A DNA stretch of 36,175 bases. Origin: Pseudoflavonifractor_A sp022772585. Lineage in GTDB: Bacteria > Bacillota > Clostridia > Oscillospirales > Oscillospiraceae. Location of the stretch: positions 1 to 36,175 of the forward strand of contig NZ_JBQHUB010000028.1 in assembly GCF_052065415.1 (NCBI RefSeq). Direction: 5' to 3'. Of this stretch, positions 29,221 through 36,175 are shown in pieces. Below the pieces are notes generated by a model. It did no database searches. It was not told the DNA's origin and saw nothing but the letters and a program-made list of their open reading frames with translations. Numbering within the stretch: position 1 is the first letter of the stretch; the number at the start of each line of letters is the position of its first letter. The position numbers were made by a program, and so were the translations under genes.

Positions 29221-30213
29221 TCACTGATTCTTGATGGAGGCCAGCCGGGCGCACAGCCAGCCGGCCAGATGGCCTGCGCCTACGTTGAAGCCGCAGGCGG
29301 TGCGCAGTTCTTCCAGTGCGGAGATGGCCTCCAGCATGGCTCTGGGAGAGAAGGCGGCGGCCAGCTGCCTGGCTCCCTCCAGCCGCTGGGGGTCGGATTC
29401 GTGACCGGCGCCGGCGCCCTGGACCAGCGCGTCCCGCAGCAGCAGGATGGTCTCGTCCATCAGGGCGGAGAGCTTGTCCCGGTCCCATTTTTCCAGGGTG
29501 ATGCACAGCTCGGACAGGGCCAGCTCGTCCCCGGAGGCCAGCCGGCCTGTGAGGTCCAGGGCGGTGTCCCGCAGCAGAGTGCCCGTGGGCTCCTGCCCCT
29601 CCAGCTCGGCCACGGCCCGGCCCAGCAGGCCCTCACACCGCCGGGCGGCGCCGGAGAGGTCGGGCTTGTCTGGATAGCGCTCCCTCAGCCACGCCTCAGC
29701 CTCGGAGAGGCTGACGGGGGAGAGGGCGAGAAGCTCGCACCGGGAGCGCACGGTGGGGAGCAGGGCCGCGGCGTTTTCCGTGAGCAGCAGAAAAGCGGCG
29801 TAGGGCGGTCCCTCCTCCAGCAGCTTGAGCATGGCGTTTTGGGCGCTCTGGTTCATGGTCTGGGCATTTTCCAGAATATAGACCTTGCGCCGGGCCTCAT
29901 TGGGGCGGATATAGGCGTCGGAGCGGATGGAGCGCACCTGGGCCACCGTGATGTCCTTGTCGTCGTCCCCGATCCGGATGATGTCCGGGTGGATGCCTCC
30001 GGCGGCCTTCCGGCAGCCGGAGCATTTCATACAGGGCAGGCCGTCTCCCGCCCCGGAGCAGACAAGGGCGGCGGAGAGAAGAGCGGCCAGGGTCCGCTTG
30101 CCCGAGCCCGGCGGACCGCTGATGATGTAAGCGTGGGAGAGGCCCCGGCGGGCGGTCTGCAGGTCCAGCTGCCGTTTGAGCGGGGCGTTGCCCGCCAGGA
30201 GATGGAGGTCCAT
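29221..30213 (-). CDS. holB: DNA polymerase III delta prime subunit
   Basis: A 330-residue delta-prime clamp-loader subunit. The AAA+ module has GPPGSGKR (33-40), a Cys-rich zinc knuckle (PCMKCSGCRKA), the helix ITVAQVRSIRSDAYIRPNEA, KVYILENAQTMNQSAQNAML and the SRC motif (PTVRSRCELLAL). The C-terminal collar domain follows. The start ATG at 30213 is 2 bases after the darA stop, giving tight coupling, and ricT follows after 16 bases, the order seen in B. subtilis (yaaQ-yaaR-holB-yaaT) without yaaR. The gene is complete. Confidence 0.95.
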   Translation of the reverse strand: MDLHLLAGNAPLKRQLDLQTARRGLSHAYIISGPPGSGKRTLAALLSAALVCSGAGDGLPCMKCSGCRKAAGGIHPDIIRIGDDDKDITVAQVRSIRSDAYIRPNEARRKVYILENAQTMNQSAQNAMLKLLEEGPPYAAFLLLTENAAALLPTVRSRCELLALSPVSLSEAEAWLRERYPDKPDLSGAARRCEGLLGRAVAELEGQEPTGTLLRDTALDLTGRLASGDELALSELCITLEKWDRDKLSALMDETILLLRDALVQGAGAGHESDPQRLEGARQLAAAFSPRAMLEAISALEELRTACGFNVGAGHLAGWLCARLASIKNQ

Positions 30214-30215
30214 CC

Positions 30216-30539
30216 CTACACGCGCTCGAACCGCTCAATGTCCACCACAAAGATGGTGGCGCCGCCCACCACCACCTCCACAGGCATGCTGGGATAGTAG
30301 CCGTAGCTCATCTCGGAGGTGGTGGGGATCATCTGTTTGCGGCTATGGGACTGCTCCTTGATGATGTCGATGACCGACTGGACCTTCTCCTCATCCACAC
30401 CCACCAGGATGGTGACGTTTCCCGCCATCAGGAATCCGCCGGTGGTGGCCAGCTTGGTGGAGGAGAAGCCGTGCTTGGTGAGCGACTGGGTCACGGCGTT
30501 GGCGTCATCGTGGTTGATGATTGCAAGGATCAGTTTCAT
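30216..30539 (-). CDS. darA: Cyclic-di-AMP receptor DarA (PstA)
   Basis: A 107-residue PII-like protein that binds cyclic di-AMP as a trimer; its downstream partners are not well known. It begins MKLILAIINHDDANAVTQSL, followed by GFSSTKLATTGGFLMAGN (the nucleotide-binding loop region), ILVGVDEEKVQSVIDIIKEQ and the terminal VEVVVGGATIFVVDIERFER. AGGAGGG lies 7 bases upstream of the ATG at 30539, so longer upstream frames are rejected. It corresponds to B. subtilis yaaQ (darA) and keeps the link to holB and ricT. Confidence 0.96.
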   Translation of the reverse strand: MKLILAIINHDDANAVTQSLTKHGFSSTKLATTGGFLMAGNVTILVGVDEEKVQSVIDIIKEQSHSRKQMIPTTSEMSYGYYPSMPVEVVVGGATIFVVDIERFERV

Positions 30540-30590
30540 AAGTAATCCCTCCTCGGAATGAAAAAAGACAGCGCCTCCGGCACACACCAC

Positions 30591-31919
30591 TCAGAGGCAG
30601 ACAACTTCCGTGTCTTTCTCCATATTATAACCTATTTGAGATAAATATGCGATAGTTTTTTTCGTTATAAGCTCTCCCGGAGCGATAACGGGAATGCCGG
30701 GGGGATAGGGAGCCACCTGGCAGGCGGAGATCCGGCCCTCGGCGGCGCGGAGAGGGAGCGTCCCGGCAGGGGAGAAGCGGGCCTGACGGGGAGAAAGGAC
30801 GGGTACGGGCGCCGGGGCAGGCGGAAGGGGAGGGAAGGAGACGCCATGGGGCTGACATTTCAGGACGGCGGACCAGGTCTCCTCCAGGCGGACAAAGTCC
30901 TCCGGTGTGTCGGCGGAGGTGCAGATAAAGACCACATGGCGGCTGTCCGCCATTTCGGAATAGATTCCCATGGACTCAAGGGCGGCCTCGGCCCCATGGC
31001 CGTCCGGGCAGGAAAAGACCAGCCGGGCAGGGTCCAGGGGGGCATCACGGTCGGTGAGGGAGGGAAAGCGATTTCTCAGCCGTTCCACCTGCGCCGCGGC
31101 AGAGCGGAGGCCCTCCCGTCCTTCCTCCTCCATCCAGGCCCGGGCGGCGTCCAGCGCGGCCATCATGGGATAGGAGGGGGAGGAGCTCCCATAGATGGAT
31201 CCGGCCCGGAGCAGTTCCTCCGGGGAAAAGACGGGGGAGAAGAGCAGGGCGGACTGTCCCGGGGCGGGGAGGGTCTTGTGGGCCGAGACCACGGTGACGT
31301 CGGCGGCGGCCAGATCGAAATTTCCCAGGAAAGGGAGGTGGGCGCCGTGGGCGCCGTCCACGATGAGCCGGGCGCCATGGGCGTGCGCGGCCCGGGCAAT
31401 GGCGGGAATATCTGATAACACTCCGTAATAAGTCGGAGAGGTGATACAGACCGTTTTGATCTCCGGCCACTCTGTCAGGGCCCTGTCCACCTGCTCCGGG
31501 GAGACAGGTCCGGTGACGCCGGGCTCCTCCAGCCAGGGCCGGTCCAGATAGCGGGGGTGGAGGTCCAGCAGGGCCAGAGCGTTGAAGGAGGAGCGGTGGC
31601 ACCCCCGGTCCAGCAGCACACGGTCCCCGGGGCGGCAGCAGAGGGTAAAGGCCGACAGAACCCCCTGGGTGGAGCCGCCGGTGAGAAAGAGGCAGCTTTT
31701 GCTGCCAAAGGCGCGGGCCCACAGCTCCTCCGCCTCCTGGATGGGGCCGCCGGCCTCAAAAAGGTTTCCGGTGGGAGGGAGCTCGGTGAAGTCCAGAGCG
31801 GCGGCGGCGTTCAGCTCGGGCAGGGGCAGGGGCCGGCCTTTGTGGCCGGGCATGTGCATCCGCAGGGGAGCGGAGGACGCAAAGGAACGCAGAGCGTCGC
31901 AGAGAGGGGTTTGCTTCAT
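30591..31919 (-). CDS. Orn/Lys/Arg decarboxylase-family PLP enzyme (YaaO-like)
   Basis: A 442-residue fold-type I PLP enzyme of the Orn/Lys/Arg decarboxylase group, close to B. subtilis YaaO. It likely decarboxylates a basic amino acid to a polyamine precursor; the exact substrate is not readable from the sequence. Motifs: HMPGHKGRPLPLPE, LDFTELPPTGNLFEAGGPI, FLTGGSTQGVLSA, ITSPTYYGVLSDI, IVDGAHGAHLPFLG and the PLP Lys in VSAHKTLPAPGQSALL. The C-terminal domain ends AYPPGIPVIAPGEL-like, as YPPGIPVIAPGELI. AGGAGG lies upstream of the ATG at 31919; the frame extending to 32081 lacks a site. YaaO-like genes are often next to tmk/darA, which fits. No clear promoter was found upstream. Confidence 0.9.
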   Translation of the reverse strand: MKQTPLCDALRSFASSAPLRMHMPGHKGRPLPLPELNAAAALDFTELPPTGNLFEAGGPIQEAEELWARAFGSKSCLFLTGGSTQGVLSAFTLCCRPGDRVLLDRGCHRSSFNALALLDLHPRYLDRPWLEEPGVTGPVSPEQVDRALTEWPEIKTVCITSPTYYGVLSDIPAIARAAHAHGARLIVDGAHGAHLPFLGNFDLAAADVTVVSAHKTLPAPGQSALLFSPVFSPEELLRAGSIYGSSSPSYPMMAALDAARAWMEEEGREGLRSAAAQVERLRNRFPSLTDRDAPLDPARLVFSCPDGHGAEAALESMGIYSEMADSRHVVFICTSADTPEDFVRLEETWSAVLKCQPHGVSFPPLPPAPAPVPVLSPRQARFSPAGTLPLRAAEGRISACQVAPYPPGIPVIAPGELITKKTIAYLSQIGYNMEKDTEVVCL

Positions 31920-32073
31920 ATGGTGCCTCCTGATAAGAAGCAGTCGCTCCTTTTGAACTTGTTTGATGCATATGGAAGAGATAACGGAAAGACGGGATGA
32001 TTTCCGAAAAAACGGAACATATCCCAACAGAAAAAAACATGATCTGGCAAAAGAAGCAAAAATAAAGAAGAGA

Positions 32074-32117
32074 ATATCCACAAAATAAAAAAGTTATCCA
32101 CCGTACCGTGTGGAAAA
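32074..32117. other. Cluster of three DnaA boxes away from oriC
   Basis: ATATCCACA (32074-32082), TTATCCACC (32094-32102) and TGTGGAAAA (32109-32117) lie within 44 bases of AT-rich sequence, between the decarboxylase start and pta. Each has at most one or two changes from the DnaA consensus. The first two are on plus, the third is inverted. Confidence 0.55.
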
Positions 32118-32152
32118 CTCGGGGGAAAATGTGCAAAACTGATGTTCGAACC

Positions 32153-32186
32153 AAAAAGGGAGCACCCCCGGCACGGGGGTGCTCCC
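32153..32186 (-). terminator. pta terminator
   Basis: GGGAGCACCCCC (32158-32169) pairs with 32175-32186 around a 5-base loop. On minus it ends in a five-T run (A-run 32153-32157). Confidence 0.9.
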
Positions 32187-32206
32187 GGATCAGGGACGAT
32201 GTACGG

Positions 32207-33226
32207 TCAGTCGGCCAGAGCGGCGGTGATGATGGCCATGGAGTAGACCTCGTTGGCGTTGCAGCCGCGGGAGAGGTCGTTGATGGGGGCGTTCAGGCCC
32301 TGCAGGATGGGGCCGTAGGCGTCATAGCCGCCCAGGCGCTGGGCGATCTTGTAGCCGATGTTGCCCGCCTCGATCAGGGGGAAGATGAAGGTGTTGGCAT
32401 AGCCGGCCACGGGGGAACCGGGGAACTTCAGCTGGCCCACGGTGGGAGAGACGGCGGCGTCGAACTGCATCTCGCCGTCGATGGCCAGATCGGGCGCCAG
32501 CTCCTTGGCGACCTTGGTGGCCTCGGCGCTGAGGGCCACGGTGCCGCCCTTGCCGGAACCCTTGGTGGAGAAGCTCAGAAGCGCGACCTTGGGGTCGATG
32601 CCGAAGGTCTTGGCGGTCTTGGCGGACTCCACGGCCACCTCAGCCAGCTTCTGCGCGGCGGTGAAGGTCACGTTGCCGTCCTTGTCCACGGTGTCCTGAT
32701 AGTCCAGGTTGATGGCGCAGTCGCCCATGCAGATGGTGCGCAGGTTCTCGTCGCCGAAGTCGCGCTTGAGGATGAAGCAGGAGGAGACCAGGTGGGCGCC
32801 GGGCTTGGTCTTGATGAGCTGCAGGGCGGGACGGACGGTATCGGCGGTGGAGTAGGTGGCGCCGCCCAGCAGAGCGTCGGCCTCGCCCATCTTCACCAGC
32901 ATGGTGCCGAAGTAGTTGCCCTTCTTCAGCAGGTCGCGGACCTGCTCCTCGGTCATCTTGCCCTTGCGCAGCGCCACCATCTTCTGCACCATTTCCTCCA
33001 TGCGGGGATAGTTGGCGGGATCAATGATCTCGGCGCCGCCGATGTCGAAGCCGCCCTTCCCGGCCGCGGCCCTGACCTCATCGGGATTGCCCACCAGGAT
33101 GGGAGTCAGCCACTTGCCGCCGGAGAGCAGGCGGGCGCTGGCCTCCAGGATGCGGGGGTCGGTGCCCTCGGTAAAGACGATCCGCTTGGGAGCGGCCTTG
33201 AGTTTTTCAATCAGATTATCAAACAT
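32207..33226 (-). CDS. pta: Phosphate acetyltransferase
   Basis: A 339-residue phosphotransacetylase, which interconverts acetyl-CoA and acetyl phosphate and, with acetate kinase (not in this window), yields ATP and acetate. Motifs: RIVFTEGTDPRILEAS, GEADALLGGATYSTADTVRP, ICMGDCAINLD, VALLSFSTKGSGKGGTV, DGEMQFDAAVSPTVGQLKFP and the C-terminal PINDLSRGCNANEVYSMAIIT. The length is that of the short clostridial type. Several ATGs follow GGAGG. MFDNLIEKLK (33226) has 10 bases from the site and MAMFDN (33232) 4 bases, so the start is uncertain by two to three residues. It is monocistronic with its own promoter and terminator. Confidence 0.96.
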   Translation of the reverse strand: MFDNLIEKLKAAPKRIVFTEGTDPRILEASARLLSGGKWLTPILVGNPDEVRAAAGKGGFDIGGAEIIDPANYPRMEEMVQKMVALRKGKMTEEQVRDLLKKGNYFGTMLVKMGEADALLGGATYSTADTVRPALQLIKTKPGAHLVSSCFILKRDFGDENLRTICMGDCAINLDYQDTVDKDGNVTFTAAQKLAEVAVESAKTAKTFGIDPKVALLSFSTKGSGKGGTVALSAEATKVAKELAPDLAIDGEMQFDAAVSPTVGQLKFPGSPVAGYANTFIFPLIEAGNIGYKIAQRLGGYDAYGPILQGLNAPINDLSRGCNANEVYSMAIITAALAD

Positions 33227-33269
33227 TGCCATCATGCCTCCATAATATGATAATGAAACAGGTAAAAAT

Positions 33270-33299
33270 ATTATACACCTCCACAAGAGCAGACTACAA
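33270..33299 (-). promoter_or_regulatory. pta promoter
   Basis: On minus, TTGTAG (33299-33294), an 18-base spacer and a perfect TATAAT (33275-33270), about 45 bases before the pta start. Confidence 0.7.
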
Positions 33300-33331
33300 T
33301 CCCAAAAAGAAAAAAACGGGGAAATTTATGC

Positions 33332-33360
33332 TTTACTTTTCGTATTCATTGGGCTATACT
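33332..33360 (+). promoter_or_regulatory. Promoter of the XRE-type regulator gene
   Basis: TTTACT (33332-33337), a 17-base spacer and TATACT (33355-33360). It is divergent from the pta promoter, with about 60 AT-rich bases between. The leader contains a short hairpin region, CTGAACTGCGCAGGTCATTGCGC. Confidence 0.55.
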
Positions 33361-33442
33361 ATACACACTGTTTTGCGCCTGAACTGCGCAGGTCATTGCG
33401 CGCCAGGCATTTGAATATGGATCACGTGAGGTGTACCGCGAT

Positions 33443-34144
33443 ATGCATTCCGATTTCTCCCGCTGTCTCTCCCTGCTGCGGCAGGAAAAGGGAATCTCCC
33501 AGCGCGCCGCGGCCAAGGACCTGGGAATCAGCCAGGCCCTGCTCTCCCACTATGAGAACGGCGTGCGGGAGCCAGGCCTTGCCTTTGTCACCCGGGCCTG
33601 CGACTACTATAACGTGTCGGCCGACTTTCTGCTGGGCCGTACCCTGACCAAGGACGGCTCCACCATCGTCTCGCCGGAGGAGCTCTATGACTACTCCACT
33701 GAGAAGGACAACATCCTCCACGGCAGCATCGTGGCTACCCTGAACAAGAAGCTGCTGGTCAATTCCGTCAGCGTTCTGTTCGACCTGCTGGGCAAGACCG
33801 GCTGCAAGGGGGCCATCAAGGGCGCGGCGGAATTCCTTTCCACCGCCATTTATACCCTGTTCCGTTACCTGTACCGGGCGGACGGCACCCAGAACGAGGA
33901 TTTCTTCGCCGTCCCCTCCGGCACATTTGTTTCCGGAGTGGCTCAGGCCGACATGATCTGCTCCCAGGCCGCCTATGTGGAGGCTTTGGAGGCCCACCGG
34001 AAGGAAAAGGGCAGCTTCCCCGCCATGAATCACGATGCACTGATGGAGAACTATCCCGGCGCGTACCAGTCCCTGCTTCAGATCATCCACAATACCGGCG
34101 GGCGCATCACCGCCGGACAGGAGCACCGGAAGAGCCTGAAGTAG
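33443..34144 (+). CDS. XRE-type helix-turn-helix regulator with unknown C-terminal domain
   Basis: A 233-residue cytoplasmic regulator. The N-terminal Cro/C1-type helix-turn-helix (about 4-66) reads LRQEKGISQRAAAKDLGISQ, then ALLSHYENGVREP and YYNVSADFLLGR. The rest is an all-helical domain I cannot assign (FDLLGKTGCKGAIKGAAEFL, YTLFRYLYRA, GVAQADMICSQAAYVEALEA), which could sense a ligand or form oligomers. The ATG at 33443 lies 10 bases after GAGGTG; an in-frame GTG at 33431 is part of that site. It lies between pta and lepA, with lepA starting 49 bases after its stop, and may be cotranscribed with lepA. Confidence 0.87.
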   Translation: MHSDFSRCLSLLRQEKGISQRAAAKDLGISQALLSHYENGVREPGLAFVTRACDYYNVSADFLLGRTLTKDGSTIVSPEELYDYSTEKDNILHGSIVATLNKKLLVNSVSVLFDLLGKTGCKGAIKGAAEFLSTAIYTLFRYLYRADGTQNEDFFAVPSGTFVSGVAQADMICSQAAYVEALEAHRKEKGSFPAMNHDALMENYPGAYQSLLQIIHNTGGRITAGQEHRKSLK

Positions 34145-34193
34145 GAAACCCCGCAGGACCCGGTCCGGATATTTTACATTAGAGGTGACACAG

Positions 34194-36002
34194 TTGAGTG
34201 ACCAGTCGAAAATTCGTAACTTTTCGATCATAGCCCATATTGACCATGGAAAATCCACGCTGTCCGACCGCCTGATCGAGAAATGCAACGCCGTGACTGC
34301 CCGGGAGATGGAGAGCCAGCTCCTGGACAATATGGACCTGGAGAAAGAGCGGGGCATCACCATCAAGGCCCGGGCGGTCAAGCTCAATTACAGGGCCCAG
34401 GACGGGGAGGAGTATGAACTCAACCTCATCGATACCCCCGGCCATGTGGACTTCAATTATGAGGTGTCCCGTTCCCTGGCGGCCTGTGAGGGCGCGGTGC
34501 TGGTGGTGGACGCCGCCCAGGGCATCGAGGCCCAGACTCTGGCCAACACCTATCTGGCCATGGAGCACGATCTGGAGATCCTGCCGGTGGTCAACAAGAT
34601 TGACCTGCCCGCCGCCGATCCCCAGAAGGTCAAGCACGAGATCGAGGACGTCATCGGCCTGCCCGCCATGGACGCGCCTGAGATCTCGGCCAAGGTGGGA
34701 CTGAACATCGACGCCGTGCTGGAGGACATCGTGCAGAACGTGCCAGCTCCCGCCGGAGACCCCAGGGCCCCCCTGAAGGCTCTGATCTTTGACAGCCAGT
34801 ACGATGCCTACCGGGGCGTCATCGTCTACTTCCGGGTAATGGAGGGTACCATCCGCACTGGTATGAATGTGAAAATGATGGCCTCCGGGGCGGTGTACCA
34901 GGTGCTGGAGTGCGGCTATCTGCGCCCCCTGGGGCTGGAGCCCTGCAAGGAGCTCTCGGCCGGCGAGGTGGGTTATTTCACCGCCTCCATCAAAAATGTG
35001 AAGGACACCCGGGTGGGCGACACCATCACCGGCGCCGACACGCCGGCCACGGAACCTCTGCCCGGCTACCGCCCGGCCCAGGCCATGGTCTACTGCGGCG
35101 TGTACACCGAGGACGGCTCCAAGTACCCCGACCTGCGGGACGCGCTGGAAAAGCTCCAGCTCAACGACGCGTCGCTGTCCTTTGAGCCGGAATCCTCGGT
35201 GGCTCTGGGCTTCGGCTTCCGCTGCGGCTTTTTGGGCATGCTCCACATGGAGATCATCCAGGAGCGGCTGGAGAGGGAATTTGACCTGGACCTGGTGACC
35301 ACCCTGCCCTCGGTCATCTATGAGATCACCAAGACCGACGGCACCCTGGTCCACGTGGATAACCCCCACAATTACCCGGACCCCGCCGTTATCCAGGAGG
35401 CCAAGGAGCCCTATGCCAAGGTCTCCATCATCGCGCCGCCCGACTATGTGGGCAACATCATGCCCATGTGCCAGGACCGCCGGGGCGAGTTTAAGGACAT
35501 GCAGTATCTGGACACCAATCTGGTGGAGATCCACTACTCTATGCCCCTCAACGAGATCATCTACGACTTTTTCGACGCCCTGAAGGCCAACACCAAGGGC
35601 TACGCCTCCCTGGACTACGAGGTGGAGGGCTACCGTACCAGCGAGCTGGTGAAGGTGGATCTGCTCCTCAACGGCGAACAGGTAGACGCCCTCTCCTTCA
35701 TTGCCCACAAGGACAAGGCCTATAAGCGGGCCCGGCGTATCTGCGAAAAGCTCAAGGACAACATCCCCCGCCAGCTCTTTGAGGTGCCGGTGCAGGCCGC
35801 CATCGGCGGCAAGGTCATCGCCCGGGAGACCGTCCGTGCCATGCGCAAGGACGTGCTGGCCAAGTGCTACGGCGGCGATATCACCCGTAAGAAAAAGCTG
35901 CTGGAAAAGCAGAAGGAAGGCAAGAAGAAAATGCGTTCCCTGGGTTCGGTGCAGCTGCCCACGGAGGCGTTCATGGCAGTGCTCAAGCTGGACGAGGAGT
36001 AA
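34194..36002 (+). CDS. lepA: Elongation factor 4 (LepA)
   Basis: A 602-residue LepA/EF4 translational GTPase that acts on the ribosome under stress and in initiation. GTPase motifs: G1 AHIDHGKST, G3 DTPGHVDFNYE, G4 NKIDLPAADP. The EF-G-like domains follow, with RCGFLGMLHMEIIQERLERE, and the LepA-specific C-terminus includes ARRICEKLKDNIPRQLFEVP, AIGGKVIARETV and AFMAVLKLDEE. Length is standard (about 600). The TTG at 34194 (SDQSKIRNFSII) has AGAGGTG 6 bases upstream; the GTG at 34185 lies inside that site. A set of hairpins follows the stop. Confidence 0.97.
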   Translation: MSDQSKIRNFSIIAHIDHGKSTLSDRLIEKCNAVTAREMESQLLDNMDLEKERGITIKARAVKLNYRAQDGEEYELNLIDTPGHVDFNYEVSRSLAACEGAVLVVDAAQGIEAQTLANTYLAMEHDLEILPVVNKIDLPAADPQKVKHEIEDVIGLPAMDAPEISAKVGLNIDAVLEDIVQNVPAPAGDPRAPLKALIFDSQYDAYRGVIVYFRVMEGTIRTGMNVKMMASGAVYQVLECGYLRPLGLEPCKELSAGEVGYFTASIKNVKDTRVGDTITGADTPATEPLPGYRPAQAMVYCGVYTEDGSKYPDLRDALEKLQLNDASLSFEPESSVALGFGFRCGFLGMLHMEIIQERLEREFDLDLVTTLPSVIYEITKTDGTLVHVDNPHNYPDPAVIQEAKEPYAKVSIIAPPDYVGNIMPMCQDRRGEFKDMQYLDTNLVEIHYSMPLNEIIYDFFDALKANTKGYASLDYEVEGYRTSELVKVDLLLNGEQVDALSFIAHKDKAYKRARRICEKLKDNIPRQLFEVPVQAAIGGKVIARETVRAMRKDVLAKCYGGDITRKKKLLEKQKEGKKKMRSLGSVQLPTEAFMAVLKLDEE

Positions 36003-36027
36003 GGGGCATTTTCTTCGCGGCCTTCCT

Positions 36028-36165
36028 CCCCCGCAGAGCGGGGGGCGGCGCAATCAGCGCCGTTCAGGTATTTTGCCGGAGGCAAAATCCTGGCGCAGGG
36101 ACGATTCATTCGTCCCGAGCATGAAAGAGGATGGGACCCCAAAAGAGGCGGAGCCTTTTTTGGGG
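36028..36165 (+). repeat. Chain of four hairpins after lepA
   Basis: Four inverted repeats follow one another: CCCCCGC with GCGGGGG (36028-36044); a nested GCGCC/GGCGC plus CAGG-ATTTTGCC dyad with a GGA loop (36057-36096); GGGACGA/TCGTCCC (36098-36116); and CCCCAAAA...TTTTTTGGGG with an inner GGC-GGA-GCC (36137-36165). The last could act as a terminator. There is no open reading frame with a ribosome binding site in this stretch. It looks like repeat-derived intergenic DNA. Confidence 0.55.
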
Positions 36166-36175
36166 CGGCAAGAAG

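Noticed and set aside
32140..32152. GTTCGAAC near the pta terminator as an SOS box
   Set aside because: It lacks the N4 spacer of GAAC-N4-GTTC and has no promoter context.
36003..36175. Start of a hemW-like gene after lepA
   Set aside because: hemW often follows lepA, but no frame in the remaining bases starts with a ribosome binding site or shows radical-SAM residues; only hairpins are seen.
13400..36175. CRISPR arrays, tRNA or rRNA genes
   Set aside because: No regularly spaced direct repeats, cloverleaf patterns or conserved rRNA segments were recognised anywhere in the window.

Overview
The window looks like the replication-origin region of a GC-rich, endospore-forming Firmicute. I infer an Oscillospiraceae-type Clostridium (Flavonifractor / Intestinimonas / Pseudoflavonifractor-like). 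The reasons are a GC-rich, strongly C/G-ended codon usage combined with spoIIID, remB, darA, ricT, ylmH, ynzC, a Firmicute-type LexA with its Bacillus-like SOS boxes, and the Firmicute dnaA-dnaN-yaaA-recF-remB-gyrB-gyrA order. Genus assignment is inference; no rRNA is present. No tRNA, CRISPR array or intact insertion sequence was seen.

Left part (0-4 kb, minus strand): a tightly packed seven-gene operon led by lexA (lexA, ogt, a small membrane protein, exoA, ylmH, a DUF4177 protein, ynzC/DUF896). It is controlled by two LexA boxes and ends in a strong terminator at about 490-516. It joins the SOS repressor to alkylation and AP-site repair. A low-GC open frame that may lack its 5' end lies beyond the terminator. 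Divergent from lexA (4-8.6 kb, plus) is a MarR regulator with a heterodimeric ABC exporter that has one degenerate ATP site. Then follow an atypical short-chain dehydrogenase, ychF, a divergent Crp/Fnr regulator and ferredoxin pair, and spoIIID with a SigE-like promoter.

At 12.8-13.3 kb (minus) is a 115-residue protein with one C-terminal membrane segment. Its promoter carries two near-consensus LexA boxes, so it is very probably SOS-induced. The usual SOS division inhibitor gene yneA is not beside lexA here, so this unnamed protein is the best candidate in the window for an undescribed function.

Origin (13.4-27.2 kb): on the left arm, minus strand, rpmH-rnpA-yidD-yidC-jag; on the right arm, plus strand, dnaA-[oriC]-dnaN-yaaA-recF-(membrane protein)-remB-(PH-domain protein)-gyrB-gyrA-rnhA. 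The dnaA-dnaN gap holds about eight DnaA boxes followed by a run of CTA triplets, resembling the DnaA-trio element of Bacillus subtilis. Two weaker boxes lie upstream of dnaA. Most genes point away from this site, as expected for leading-strand coding.

Right part (27.2-36.2 kb): a gene-free stretch of about 640 bp with two inverted copies of a GC-rich repeat; a minus-strand group (Orn/Lys/Arg-type decarboxylase, darA, holB, ricT) resembling the B. subtilis yaaO-yaaQ-holB-yaaT block but lacking tmk and yaaR; a small cluster of DnaA boxes; pta; an XRE-type regulator; lepA; and a chain of hairpins at the window end.
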